This document shows positions 1 to 5,144 of a stretch of 7,258 bases of DNA, one piece after another. Location: positions 1-7,258 of the forward strand of contig CATPAM010000101.1 of assembly GCA_955651735.1 (NCBI GenBank), given 5' to 3'. The notes under the pieces are model-generated. The model searched no databases and had not been told where the DNA came from. It was given only the letters and a program-made list of their open reading frames with translations. The position numbers and the translations under genes were made by a program. Position 1 is the first letter of the stretch. Every line of letters starts with the position of its first letter. This stretch comes from Candidatus Acidiferrales bacterium. Lineage in GTDB: Bacteria; Acidobacteriota; Terriglobia; Acidiferrales; UBA7541.

Positions 1-297
1 CTCCACCCCCCACCCAACTCCGTTAGCCGTCATTTCGCTGGGCAGCCGCAGCCCACTCCAAACCGAAAAAACGATCAACACGCTCGCCGCGACGGCAGCA
101 AACTGAAACCAAATCCGCGTGCCCTTCAAAGTTTTCTTAGACTCGCCCGCCACCGCAAAATGCTCAGGCAACTCCGGCGCCCGCCCCGCGTGCCGAAACT
201 TCCCCAGTGCCCGCTCCAGCTTCACAACCGCAGCGTCCGGCTCGCCCGACCCGTCCCACAAATAATCGTTTTTCAGCAACTCGCCCTCTTTACTCAT
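1..297 (-). CDS. Anti-sigma/FecR-like single-pass membrane protein, N-terminal part (runs off the window)
   Basis: The first 99 codons of a minus-strand gene are visible, starting ATG at 297; the C-terminus lies beyond the left edge. The start overlaps the last 8 nt of the upstream ECF sigma gene, so translation is probably coupled. Residues about 11-20 (DYLWDGSGEP), followed by an Asp/Leu/Glu-rich helix, resemble the N-terminus of membrane proteins that often sit beside ECF sigma genes in Acidobacteriota. A hydrophobic segment at about residues 62-84 (IWFQFAAVAASVLIVFSVW) is a likely transmembrane helix, placing about 60 residues in the cytoplasm and the missing part in the periplasm. There is no Cys/His zinc motif in the visible part. 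A role as anti-sigma or FecR-like regulator of the neighbouring sigma factor is inferred from gene order and topology; a structural membrane protein is the alternative. Confidence 0.7.
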   Translation of the reverse strand, partial: MSKEGELLKNDYLWDGSGEPDAAVVKLERALGKFRHAGRAPELPEHFAVAGESKKTLKGTRIWFQFAAVAASVLIVFSVWSGLRLPSEMTANGVGWGVE

Positions 298-856
298 ACT
301 TTGTTCCCAGCTTCTCGCGCAGCATCCGCATCCCCCGATGCAAGTTTACCCGCACCGACCCCGCGGTGAGTCCCGTCCGTTCCGCAATCTCCGGCCCGGT
401 CATCCCCTCCACCAACCGCAAAATCAGCGTCTCCCGGTAAGCCTCCGGCAACCGGCGTATCATCCCCAAAATTGCGGCGCCGTCATCCCCCGCCCCGCTG
501 CTTTTCCGCTTCTCAGGCGCCTGATTTGGCGCATCTTCCGTAAACTCCACCAACTCCACCGACCTCCGGTGATAATCATTCGCCCGATTCCGAGCGACGG
601 TTGCCAGCCATCCCCCAAAACAATTCACATCCCGCAGCGTATGCACCTGCCGCATGGCTCGCACAAACACGTCCTGCACCAAATCCTCCACGTCCCCCAC
701 CGGCACCCGCCCCAACAAAATCCCATGTACCATCCGCGCGTACCGCTGATACAAAGCCCCAAACGCACTCCGATCCCCCTCCCGCGCCGCCGCCACCAAC
801 AAACCCACCTCGCCCTCGTCGGGAGCACGCCCGGCAGTAACCATCGCCGCTCTCAT
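290..856 (-). CDS. ECF-family RNA polymerase sigma factor (sigma-70 family)
   Basis: This is a 188-residue ECF sigma factor that would direct core RNA polymerase to a small regulon. Region 2 spans about residues 25-95 and contains DVEDLVQDVFVRAM (about 55-68), the conserved core-binding and -10 recognition helix, followed by the WLATVARNRANDYHRR segment. Region 4 spans about 132-182, with LPEAYRETLILRLVEGMTG and then the helix-turn-helix IAERTGLTAGSVRVNLHRG that reads the -35 element. A short acidic/basic linker joins the two. Both domains are complete and the length is normal. The start is uncertain: TTG at 886, ATG at 856 and ATG at 844 are in frame; 844 has a GAGAG about 5 nt upstream, while the others have only weak G-rich sequence. 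The stop lies inside the next gene (8-nt overlap), which encodes a membrane protein that is probably its anti-sigma partner. Confidence 0.9.
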   Translation of the reverse strand: MRAAMVTAGRAPDEGEVGLLVAAAREGDRSAFGALYQRYARMVHGILLGRVPVGDVEDLVQDVFVRAMRQVHTLRDVNCFGGWLATVARNRANDYHRRSVELVEFTEDAPNQAPEKRKSSGAGDDGAAILGMIRRLPEAYRETLILRLVEGMTGPEIAERTGLTAGSVRVNLHRGMRMLREKLGTKYE

Positions 857-1052
857 CCCCAACCCGAACTCAACCCGCGTTCCCAAAGCGCATCCCCACT
901 CTTACTCCGCACCGACCCCAGTTCTCAAGACGTACTTCCACCCTGTGCCGTTAACGATGACCAGGCGGAATCTGCACGAAGTCGCCTTCGCGGCATATTT
1001 CCCGGCTTCGGCGGCGATGTTAACCATAACTGACCCCCACCCCCTGTTTTTC

Positions 1053-1199
1053 GGATGTGTGGCAGGCAAAGGACTTACAGAAGTGTGTTTTTGGATGTGT
1101 GGCAAATAAAGGGGTTACAGGCGCATTCTGCGGATCTATGGCAATTAAAGGAGTTAGTGCGTCTGAGTGTCGGAGCGTTGCAAGGTTGGTGTACACCCC
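1053..1199. repeat. Degenerate direct repeat, three clear units and a weak fourth, about 40-nt period
   Basis: Units of 28 nt lie at 1053-1080, 1093-1120 and 1132-1159, with a decayed fourth at about 1172-1199; start-to-start distances are 40, 39 and 40 nt. Each clear unit begins GGAT, has TGGCA in the middle, then an AAAGG block and TTA near the end. Units 1 and 2 share GGATGTGTGGCA and the ending TTACAG, and are both preceded by TGTTTTT. The 11-12-nt gaps between units are not conserved. The units have diverged too far for a CRISPR array. Function unknown: an intergenic repeat family, or repeated protein-binding sites spaced close to four helical turns. Confidence 0.7.
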
Positions 1200-1217
1200 C
1201 GTCCTTCTGGCGCTTGC

Positions 1218-1253
1218 GCGCCGACGCCAAATCATTCATCCGGCGTCGTGCGC
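1218..1253. other. GC-rich hairpin in the DUF3300 5' region
   Basis: CGACGCC (1222-1228) pairs with GGCGTCG (1242-1248), and GCGC (1218-1221) with GCGC (1250-1253) across a one-base bulge. The loop is 13 nt. No T-tract follows on either strand, so it is not a standard intrinsic terminator. It lies 83 nt before the DUF3300 start codon. Confidence 0.4.
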
Positions 1254-1336
1254 ATTACTAAAAGGAGCTGCGCGAGGAATGATCAACACCAGGCCCTATA
1301 AAACACATTCAAGGCGAAACGACAGGGGGGAAGCGA

Positions 1337-2212
1337 ATGGGACATTTCAATCGAACCACCCGACTCAGGAAGGCTGTTCTAACCGTAGCCCTCCTCGCCG
1401 GATGGCCGGCGGGTTGGACGCTGGCCCAGGCCTCACCTACTTATTCGCCGGAGCAGTTGGACAAAATGGTCTCGCGGATCGCGCTGTATCCCGACCCTCT
1501 GCTGGCACAAGTTCTCGCGGCCGCAACGTTTCCGGATCAGATTCCCGAAGCCGCCAAGTGGGCCGATCAGCACCACTACTTGACGGGTGACGCGCTGGCC
1601 AACGCTATCGCGGAAGATCATCTCTCGTGGGATCCCAGCGTGCAGGCTCTGCTCCCATTTCCTGCTGTTTGGGAGATGATGGCTGCCGATATGGGCTGGA
1701 CGACGGACCTGGGCAACGCTTTTCTGGCGCAGCGTCAGGACGTAATGGACGCGGTCCAGCGAATGCGTCAAAAAGCCAAGGATTTTGGTTATCTGCGCAG
1801 CAACGGGCAAGTGATCGTGACTGGCGGTCCGTACATTGAGATCCTGCCTGCGAATCCGGCATTTATCTGCGTGCCGTATTACGACCCTCTCGTCGTTTTT
1901 GCTCCGCCGCGCGCGGGATTCGTGGTGGGAGCGGCTATCAGCTTTCGCTTCGGTGTGACGATCGGCGCGGCGTTTCGTCCTTGGGGATGGGGCGCGTGCC
2001 GGTTCGATTGGGGCAATCACGTCGTGATGATCAACAACGCGCCGTGGAGACGCGTCTGGATCAACCGAGGCGCTTACGTGCATCCGTATCGCCTCGAGCA
2101 TTGGGATGCAGCTCGACGCACGGAGTCGCACAAGCTGATAGAACGCAGCGCGCGCGAACGCGAGGAGGCACGCCTAGGCCATCGGCGAGTGGAGGAGCAT
2201 CGTCACCCCTAG
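1337..2212 (+). CDS. Secreted DUF3300-family protein
   Basis: This 291-residue protein starts ATG at 1337, supported by a strong AGGGGGGAAG ribosome-binding site 4-5 nt upstream. Residues 1-30 form a signal peptide: a basic n-region (RTTRLRK), a hydrophobic core (AVLTVALLAGWPAGW) and a likely cleavage after TLA-30. The DUF3300 domain spans about residues 37-190: MVSRIALYPDPLLAQVLAAA (44-63), the WDPSVQALLPFP block (98-109), LGNAFLAQRQDVMDAVQRMR (125-144) and IEILPANPAFICVPYYDP (167-184). A hydrophobic Gly/Ala-rich stretch (about 194-212) and an aromatic segment follow, then a highly charged Arg/Glu/His tail (about 256-291). Members of the family are often longer, so the tail here is short. 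The biochemical function of DUF3300 is not known to me; an envelope location is inferred from the signal peptide. It converges on aroF with a 36-nt gap and no obvious terminator between them. Confidence 0.9.
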   Translation: MGHFNRTTRLRKAVLTVALLAGWPAGWTLAQASPTYSPEQLDKMVSRIALYPDPLLAQVLAAATFPDQIPEAAKWADQHHYLTGDALANAIAEDHLSWDPSVQALLPFPAVWEMMAADMGWTTDLGNAFLAQRQDVMDAVQRMRQKAKDFGYLRSNGQVIVTGGPYIEILPANPAFICVPYYDPLVVFAPPRAGFVVGAAISFRFGVTIGAAFRPWGWGACRFDWGNHVVMINNAPWRRVWINRGAYVHPYRLEHWDAARRTESHKLIERSAREREEARLGHRRVEEHRHP

Positions 2213-2248
2213 AGAGCAACTGCCAGGCTGGGAGATGGTGATCAGCTT

Positions 2249-3292
2249 TCAATTCGCGGCGGCGAGGGCTTCGCTTTTGCGCGATGTCTCCCACAGCTCG
2301 ATGTAGGGGCGCAAGTCGAGCATCATTTTCTCGAACTGAATCAAATCGAGGGACTGGGCGCCGTCGCTGATCGCTTTTTCTGGCGCGGGATGCACTTCCA
2401 CGATTAGGCCGTCGGCGCCGATGGCTACGCCGGCGCGCGCTACCGCGGGCACCAGGCTGCGCTTTCCGGTGGCGTGGCTGGGATCCAGAATAATCGGCAG
2501 GTGCGTCAGTTCGTTCAGCGCGGGGATGGCCGCGATGTCGCAGGTATTTCGCGTGGCGGTTTCGAATGTGCGGATTCCGCGCTCGCACAAGATCACGTCG
2601 GGATTTCCGTGTGCGACCACGTATTCCGCGGACATCAGCAATTCTTTCATCGTGCTGCTCATTCCGCGCTTCAGCAAGACCGGGCGCCCGCATTTTCCCA
2701 GCGCTTTCAGCAAAACGAAATTTTGCATGTTGCGCGCGCCCACCTGCATCACGTCGGCGTGTTCCGCGATCAAATCGACGTCGCGATCGCTCATTACTTC
2801 CGTAATGATGGCGAGCCCGGTGGCTCTTTTCGCTTTCTGCAAAAGTTTCAGGCCTTCCACTTCCATGCCTTGAAAATCGTACGGAGAAGTGCGCGGCTTA
2901 AACGCGCCGCCGCGCAACATTTTCGCGCCTGCTTTCGCGACTCCTTCCGCGGCTTGCATGATTTGTTTTTCCGATTCCACCGAGCACGGGCCGGCCATGA
3001 CAATAAATTCGTCGCCGCCGATTGCGAGACCGTTGACGCGAATCTGCGTACGCCCGGCGCGAAATTCCTTGCTCACGAATTTGTATGGCGCGGAAATGCG
3101 CACCACTTTTTCCACCTGTGGCATGGCTTCCACGGATTCCAGGCACGCAGTCACATCGCCCACTCCCACAACTCCGATCACTACGCGCTCCTCACCCTCG
3201 ATGGAATGTACTTTGTATCCGAAATGCTCGACTTGCTTGCGAACTTCATCGATCTCCTGGCGTGTGGCGTGCAGCTTCATCGAGATGATCAT
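2249..3292 (-). CDS. aroF: 3-deoxy-7-phosphoheptulonate (DAHP) synthase, type I-beta
   Basis: This enzyme condenses phosphoenolpyruvate with erythrose 4-phosphate to give DAHP, the committed step of the shikimate pathway to Phe, Tyr and Trp; it is cytosolic and metal-dependent. The 347-residue protein has an N-terminal ferredoxin-like/ACT-like regulatory domain (about 1-70), as in Thermotoga-type enzymes, and then a TIM barrel. Visible motifs are GPCSVES (101-107), GGAFKPRTSPYDFQG (128-142), QVGARNMQN (183-191), LLKRGM (206-211), DPSHATG (270-276), VEVHP (298-302) and SDGAQSL (309-315). The expected metal ligands are present: Cys103, His273, Glu299, Asp310. The start ATG at 3292 is chosen because the family begins MII.MK, and AGAGGA lies 6 nt upstream; an in-frame TTG at 3343 would add 17 unlikely residues. 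The leader ORF and terminator upstream on the same strand imply attenuation by aromatic amino acid supply. The symbol aroF is used in the generic sense. Confidence 0.97.
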   Translation of the reverse strand: MIISMKLHATRQEIDEVRKQVEHFGYKVHSIEGEERVVIGVVGVGDVTACLESVEAMPQVEKVVRISAPYKFVSKEFRAGRTQIRVNGLAIGGDEFIVMAGPCSVESEKQIMQAAEGVAKAGAKMLRGGAFKPRTSPYDFQGMEVEGLKLLQKAKRATGLAIITEVMSDRDVDLIAEHADVMQVGARNMQNFVLLKALGKCGRPVLLKRGMSSTMKELLMSAEYVVAHGNPDVILCERGIRTFETATRNTCDIAAIPALNELTHLPIILDPSHATGKRSLVPAVARAGVAIGADGLIVEVHPAPEKAISDGAQSLDLIQFEKMMLDLRPYIELWETSRKSEALAAAN

Positions 3293-3403
3293 GGCTGTCC
3301 TCTGTGTCGTTCTGTTTTCTCGCTGCGAAAAGTTGTCGCGCAACTTCTTGCCGCCGCAAAAAACTTCCGCGAAATCAGCGCGAAAATTATTTTACGGACA
3401 AAT

Positions 3404-3430
3404 AAAAAACCCACTCGCTTGCGAGTGGGT
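3404..3430 (-). terminator. Intrinsic terminator (attenuator) in the aroF leader
   Basis: Read on the minus strand, ACCCACTCGC (3430-3421) is followed by a two-base AA and then the perfect complement GCGAGTGGGT (3418-3409), running straight into TTTTT (3408-3404) and ATTTG. A 10-nt self-complementary arm plus a T-tract is a textbook rho-independent terminator for leftward transcription. It sits 112 nt before the aroF start codon and 47 nt after the stop codon of the aromatic leader ORF, so it would cut off transcripts before aroF. On the plus strand the downstream sequence (CGGAATTTTC) is a poorer T-tract. Confidence 0.88.
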
Positions 3431-3477
3431 CGGAATTTTCTCTTTACCGCTTTGCTTACAAATTCGCCCCTCGCCCC

Positions 3478-3531
3478 CTATTTACGTGGAACCCAAAATC
3501 GAAACCAATACGAATAGGCGTTGCGAATCAT
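3478..3531 (-). CDS. Aromatic-rich leader peptide (MIRNAYSYWFRFWVPRK)
   Basis: This 17-codon ORF (ATG 3531, TAG 3478) encodes MIRNAYSYWFRFWVPRK. Residues 6-13 (YSYWFRFW) hold two Tyr, two Trp and two Phe, the three end products of the pathway that aroF starts. By composition, position and downstream terminator it matches the leader peptides of amino acid attenuators such as those of trp, pheA and his operons, but it covers all three aromatic amino acids, as suits a single DAHP synthase. Translation is the sensor and the peptide itself probably has no function. There is no Shine-Dalgarno; the -10-like element ends only 7 nt before the ATG, so the message may be leaderless. I do not know of a description of this leader in this lineage, but I could not search for one. 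Confidence 0.75.
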   Translation of the reverse strand: MIRNAYSYWFRFWVPRK

Positions 3532-3538
3532 GGCCGAT

Positions 3539-3567
3539 AGTGTATTTTGTCTTTTTCGCGGATTCAA
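3539..3567 (-). promoter_or_regulatory. Candidate sigma-70 promoter of the aroF leader transcript
   Basis: On the minus strand TTGAAT (3567-3562) and TACACT (3544-3539) are separated by exactly 17 nt; each matches the -35 or -10 consensus at four of six positions. Transcription would start about 7 nt further on, near 3532-3531, almost on the A of the leader ATG. The element begins 4 nt after the end of the upstream CAP gene. Readthrough from that operon is an alternative source of the transcript. Confidence 0.5.
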
Positions 3568-3570
3568 CGA

Positions 3571-4409
3571 TTATTTTTCAATTCCTTCCCCCTGGGCTGA
3601 GAACAGCAGCACCGTAATCCGGAACCGGGCAATCCCTGCGGCGCGCTCTTTTGGCTGGCACGCGCCGACGGCGGCCTCCCGGTACTTATTGTCACGAATT
3701 TGTCGCTCCAGTGGTTGTGGCAATTCGCTGATGTCCGACGCCTCGTAGCTCAGAATGAGCATCGCCCGGCGCCCGGTAGGAGCCAGGTCGTCAGAGCACA
3801 ACTTGCGAGCGTTTTCCCTCTCGCTGCTGACGCGAAGCCCCTTAGCGGCGAGCAGCGCCGCAAATTTTCCTCTTGCGCCTCAATATTCATATTCGCGATC
3901 GCCGTCGAAAAATCTTCGACCGCGTACAGCCCGCCATTTTCCCCAATGACTCCAATGCCCAGCGCCGTGAAGTGCACGTCCAAAATGTTGGCGCGGTGAC
4001 CGGGAGAATGCATCCACCCGGTATGAATTGATTGGGCGTGCGGGCCAACTGCGATGTTCTCACCGATTTTCGAGAAACGCGCACCGGCCTGAGCGGCGCG
4101 CTGACTTAGGGAAGGCTCGCCGGGAAGTTGGTGAGAGAGGTCATCTTGTTTGGCCATCAGCAGCGCGTGATGGCGCGCGGCTTCGGCCAGCGCGCTGTTC
4201 CACTTCAAGGGCGGCAATTGCTGTGCGGCGCGCTCGCGGTTGGCGGAGTCGAAGAAAAACTGTTCCTCCGCGGAGGGCTTCTGCGCAAACAGGGAGCAAG
4301 GGAACACGAAAAACAAAATCGTCAGAGTTGCGCGAGGCAGTAAATTGTTTAATTTTGGAGGCAGCGCCGCTAGCTTGGTAGCCCGCCTCAAGCAGGAGGG
4401 AGCACTCAT
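3571..4409 (-). pseudogene. Secreted CAP/SCP-domain protein gene, interrupted by one -1 frameshift
   Basis: The first frame (ATG 4409) encodes an export signal ending near FFVFPCSLFAQ (residues 33-43) and then a CAP (cysteine-rich secretory/PR-1/SCP) domain: FDSANRERAAQQLPPLKWN (about 53-71), LSH (91-93), IGENIA (115-120), HTGWMHSPGHRANILD (129-144) and LYAVEDFS (161-168). The likely cavity residues His93, Glu118 and His138 are present. After Glu-Asn at codons 181-182 the frame becomes implausible and stops at 3750. The frame reached by a -1 shift continues naturally as AALLAAKGLRVSSEREN, then MLILSYEASDISELPQ and KYREAAVGAC, with a stop at 3571. One missing base in the AAAATTT run, or slippage at A_AAT_TTG (3867-3861), would rejoin them into about 279 residues. 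The start lies 12 nt after the anti-sigma stop, so it is probably the third gene of that operon. Substrate unknown; bacterial CAP proteins are poorly characterised. Confidence 0.82.
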
Positions 4410-4421
4410 CTTGCGCCGAAG

Positions 4422-5144
4422 TTAGCCGCGCACGCGGACGGCGCTGAAGCTCAGGATGACGTGGCCGCCGGAGGTGGGGCGGCCGAAACTCATCATGGGA
4501 CGGAAGCGGGAGAACAGGAGCATCTGATCGAGCTGATGGCGGAGATCAACGCTCCTGGGACCGGAAAGAATTTGATAAGCGACCATTTGGCCGTGCTGAT
4601 CCACGGTGACATCAATGAGCAAGCCGTGCGGAAGAGAAAGCTCGAGGTCATGCTGCTCGGGAGCCCAGGAGGACGGGTAATCGGAAAGGGTGATCAATTC
4701 CGCGGGGCGGAGGATATTGAGGGGCACGTCATTGGGAACGGCGCGCACGGTGATTCCCGGGACGATGAGTTGCAGGACGATGACGAAAACGAGAATGGCG
4801 GAGAAAAATCCGCCAGTGGCCGGCACGGTGAGCGGACGGAAAACATTATCCAGCAGAAGTTCCGCGCGGTCGCGGATTCTCTGCATGCGTCCGGGAAGGT
4901 CCTGGGTCGGAAGGGACTGCGCGGCGGCGACGCGAATGCGCACAGCCAAATCCGCGGGCGGCAAATTCCTGGGCACGCGCGAGAGTAGCATCGAAAGTTT
5001 GCGATAACGCTGCAATTCCTCGCGGCAAGAATCGCACCCTACGAGATGTTCACGAATTTGAACGCGCTCTTGCACAAAAGCGGCGCCGGTCACCGCGTCG
5101 TCCATATAGCCAGCCAGCTTGTTGCGTACCGTGTTGCACTTCAT
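4422..5144 (-). CDS. Zinc-finger anti-sigma factor with periplasmic TonB-C-like tail
   Basis: This 240-residue membrane protein probably holds the adjacent ECF sigma factor inactive until an envelope signal arrives. The N-terminal anti-sigma zinc-binding domain shows Cys3, then His33-x3-Cys37-x2-Cys40 (EHLVGCDSC), the usual ZAS/zf-HC2 ligands. A transmembrane helix spans about residues 112-131 (GFFSAILVFVIVLQLIVPGI). The periplasmic part ends in a segment (about 173-240) with LLIDVTVDQHGQMVAYQILSGP, then FSRFRPMM and HVILSFSAVRV, the pattern of a TonB C-terminal-like fold; this last assignment is tentative. The start ATG at 5144 overlaps the sigma gene stop as ATGA, a sign of translational coupling, and GGGGAA lies just upstream. 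Longer in-frame starts up to 5333 would overlap the sigma gene heavily and are unlikely. Confidence 0.88.
   Translation of the reverse strand: MKCNTVRNKLAGYMDDAVTGAAFVQERVQIREHLVGCDSCREELQRYRKLSMLLSRVPRNLPPADLAVRIRVAAAQSLPTQDLPGRMQRIRDRAELLLDNVFRPLTVPATGGFFSAILVFVIVLQLIVPGITVRAVPNDVPLNILRPAELITLSDYPSSWAPEQHDLELSLPHGLLIDVTVDQHGQMVAYQILSGPRSVDLRHQLDQMLLFSRFRPMMSFGRPTSGGHVILSFSAVRVRG

Larger units (their letters stand above)
898..1336. other. Gene-poor divergent intergenic region
   Basis: This region separates the minus-strand ECF sigma gene from the plus-strand DUF3300 gene and should hold both promoters. Open frames across the repeats are not convincing, because the 40-nt repeat period is not a multiple of three. 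On the minus strand a 41-codon frame with ordinary codon use (902-1027) ends just before the sigma gene; it has no clear Shine-Dalgarno and I do not recognise its product. The region contains the degenerate repeats and a hairpin, listed separately. Close to the DUF3300 gene, TATAAA (1297-1302) could be a -10 element, but no good -35 matches it. Confidence 0.6.
3404..3531 (-). promoter_or_regulatory. Proposed ribosome-mediated aromatic amino acid attenuator of aroF
   Basis: Three alternative pairings can be drawn by eye on the leftward RNA. Segment 1, CGCCUAUUCG (3520-3511, covering leader codons Asn4-Ser8), pairs with segment 2, CGAGGGGCG (3473-3465, just after the leader stop), through 9 pairs including two G-U and one bulged A. 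Segment 2, GCGAGGGG (3474-3467), can instead pair with the left arm of the terminator (segment 3) through CUCGC, then one mismatch and two further pairs. Segment 3 otherwise pairs with segment 4 to form the terminator. A ribosome stalled at the Tyr/Trp/Phe codons would cover segment 1 and free segment 2 to block the terminator; one that reaches the stop would cover segment 2 and let the terminator form. The logic is that of trp operon attenuation. The 2:3 helix is modest, so this is the weakest part. Confidence 0.72.

Noticed and set aside
338..1033. Plus-strand open frame opposite the left ECF sigma gene
   Set aside because: Pro/His/Arg-rich shadow frame typical of the reverse strand of GC-rich genes; the minus strand encodes intact sigma regions 2 and 4.
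1053..1199. CRISPR array
   Set aside because: Only three to four units, strongly diverged from each other, with 11-12-nt gaps instead of 30-40-nt spacers, and no cas genes.
1433..2131. Minus-strand open frame opposite the DUF3300 gene
   Set aside because: The plus strand has a strong ribosome-binding site, signal peptide and DUF3300 motifs; the minus frame has none of these.
3404..3430. Terminator as the end of the upstream CAP operon only
   Set aside because: It may also serve that purpose, but it lies about 140 nt past the CAP stop, after a promoter-like sequence and an aromatic leader ORF, and before aroF; attenuation explains the arrangement better.
2474..3517. Long plus-strand open frame (347 codons) opposite aroF
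   Set aside because: It is the antisense shadow of a clear DAHP synthase gene, with His/Phe/Arg-rich composition, no family match and no ribosome-binding site.
4461..4988. Plus-strand open frame opposite the anti-sigma gene
   Set aside because: Antisense shadow; Gly/Arg/Glu-rich and without motifs, while the opposite strand has the zinc motif and a transmembrane helix.
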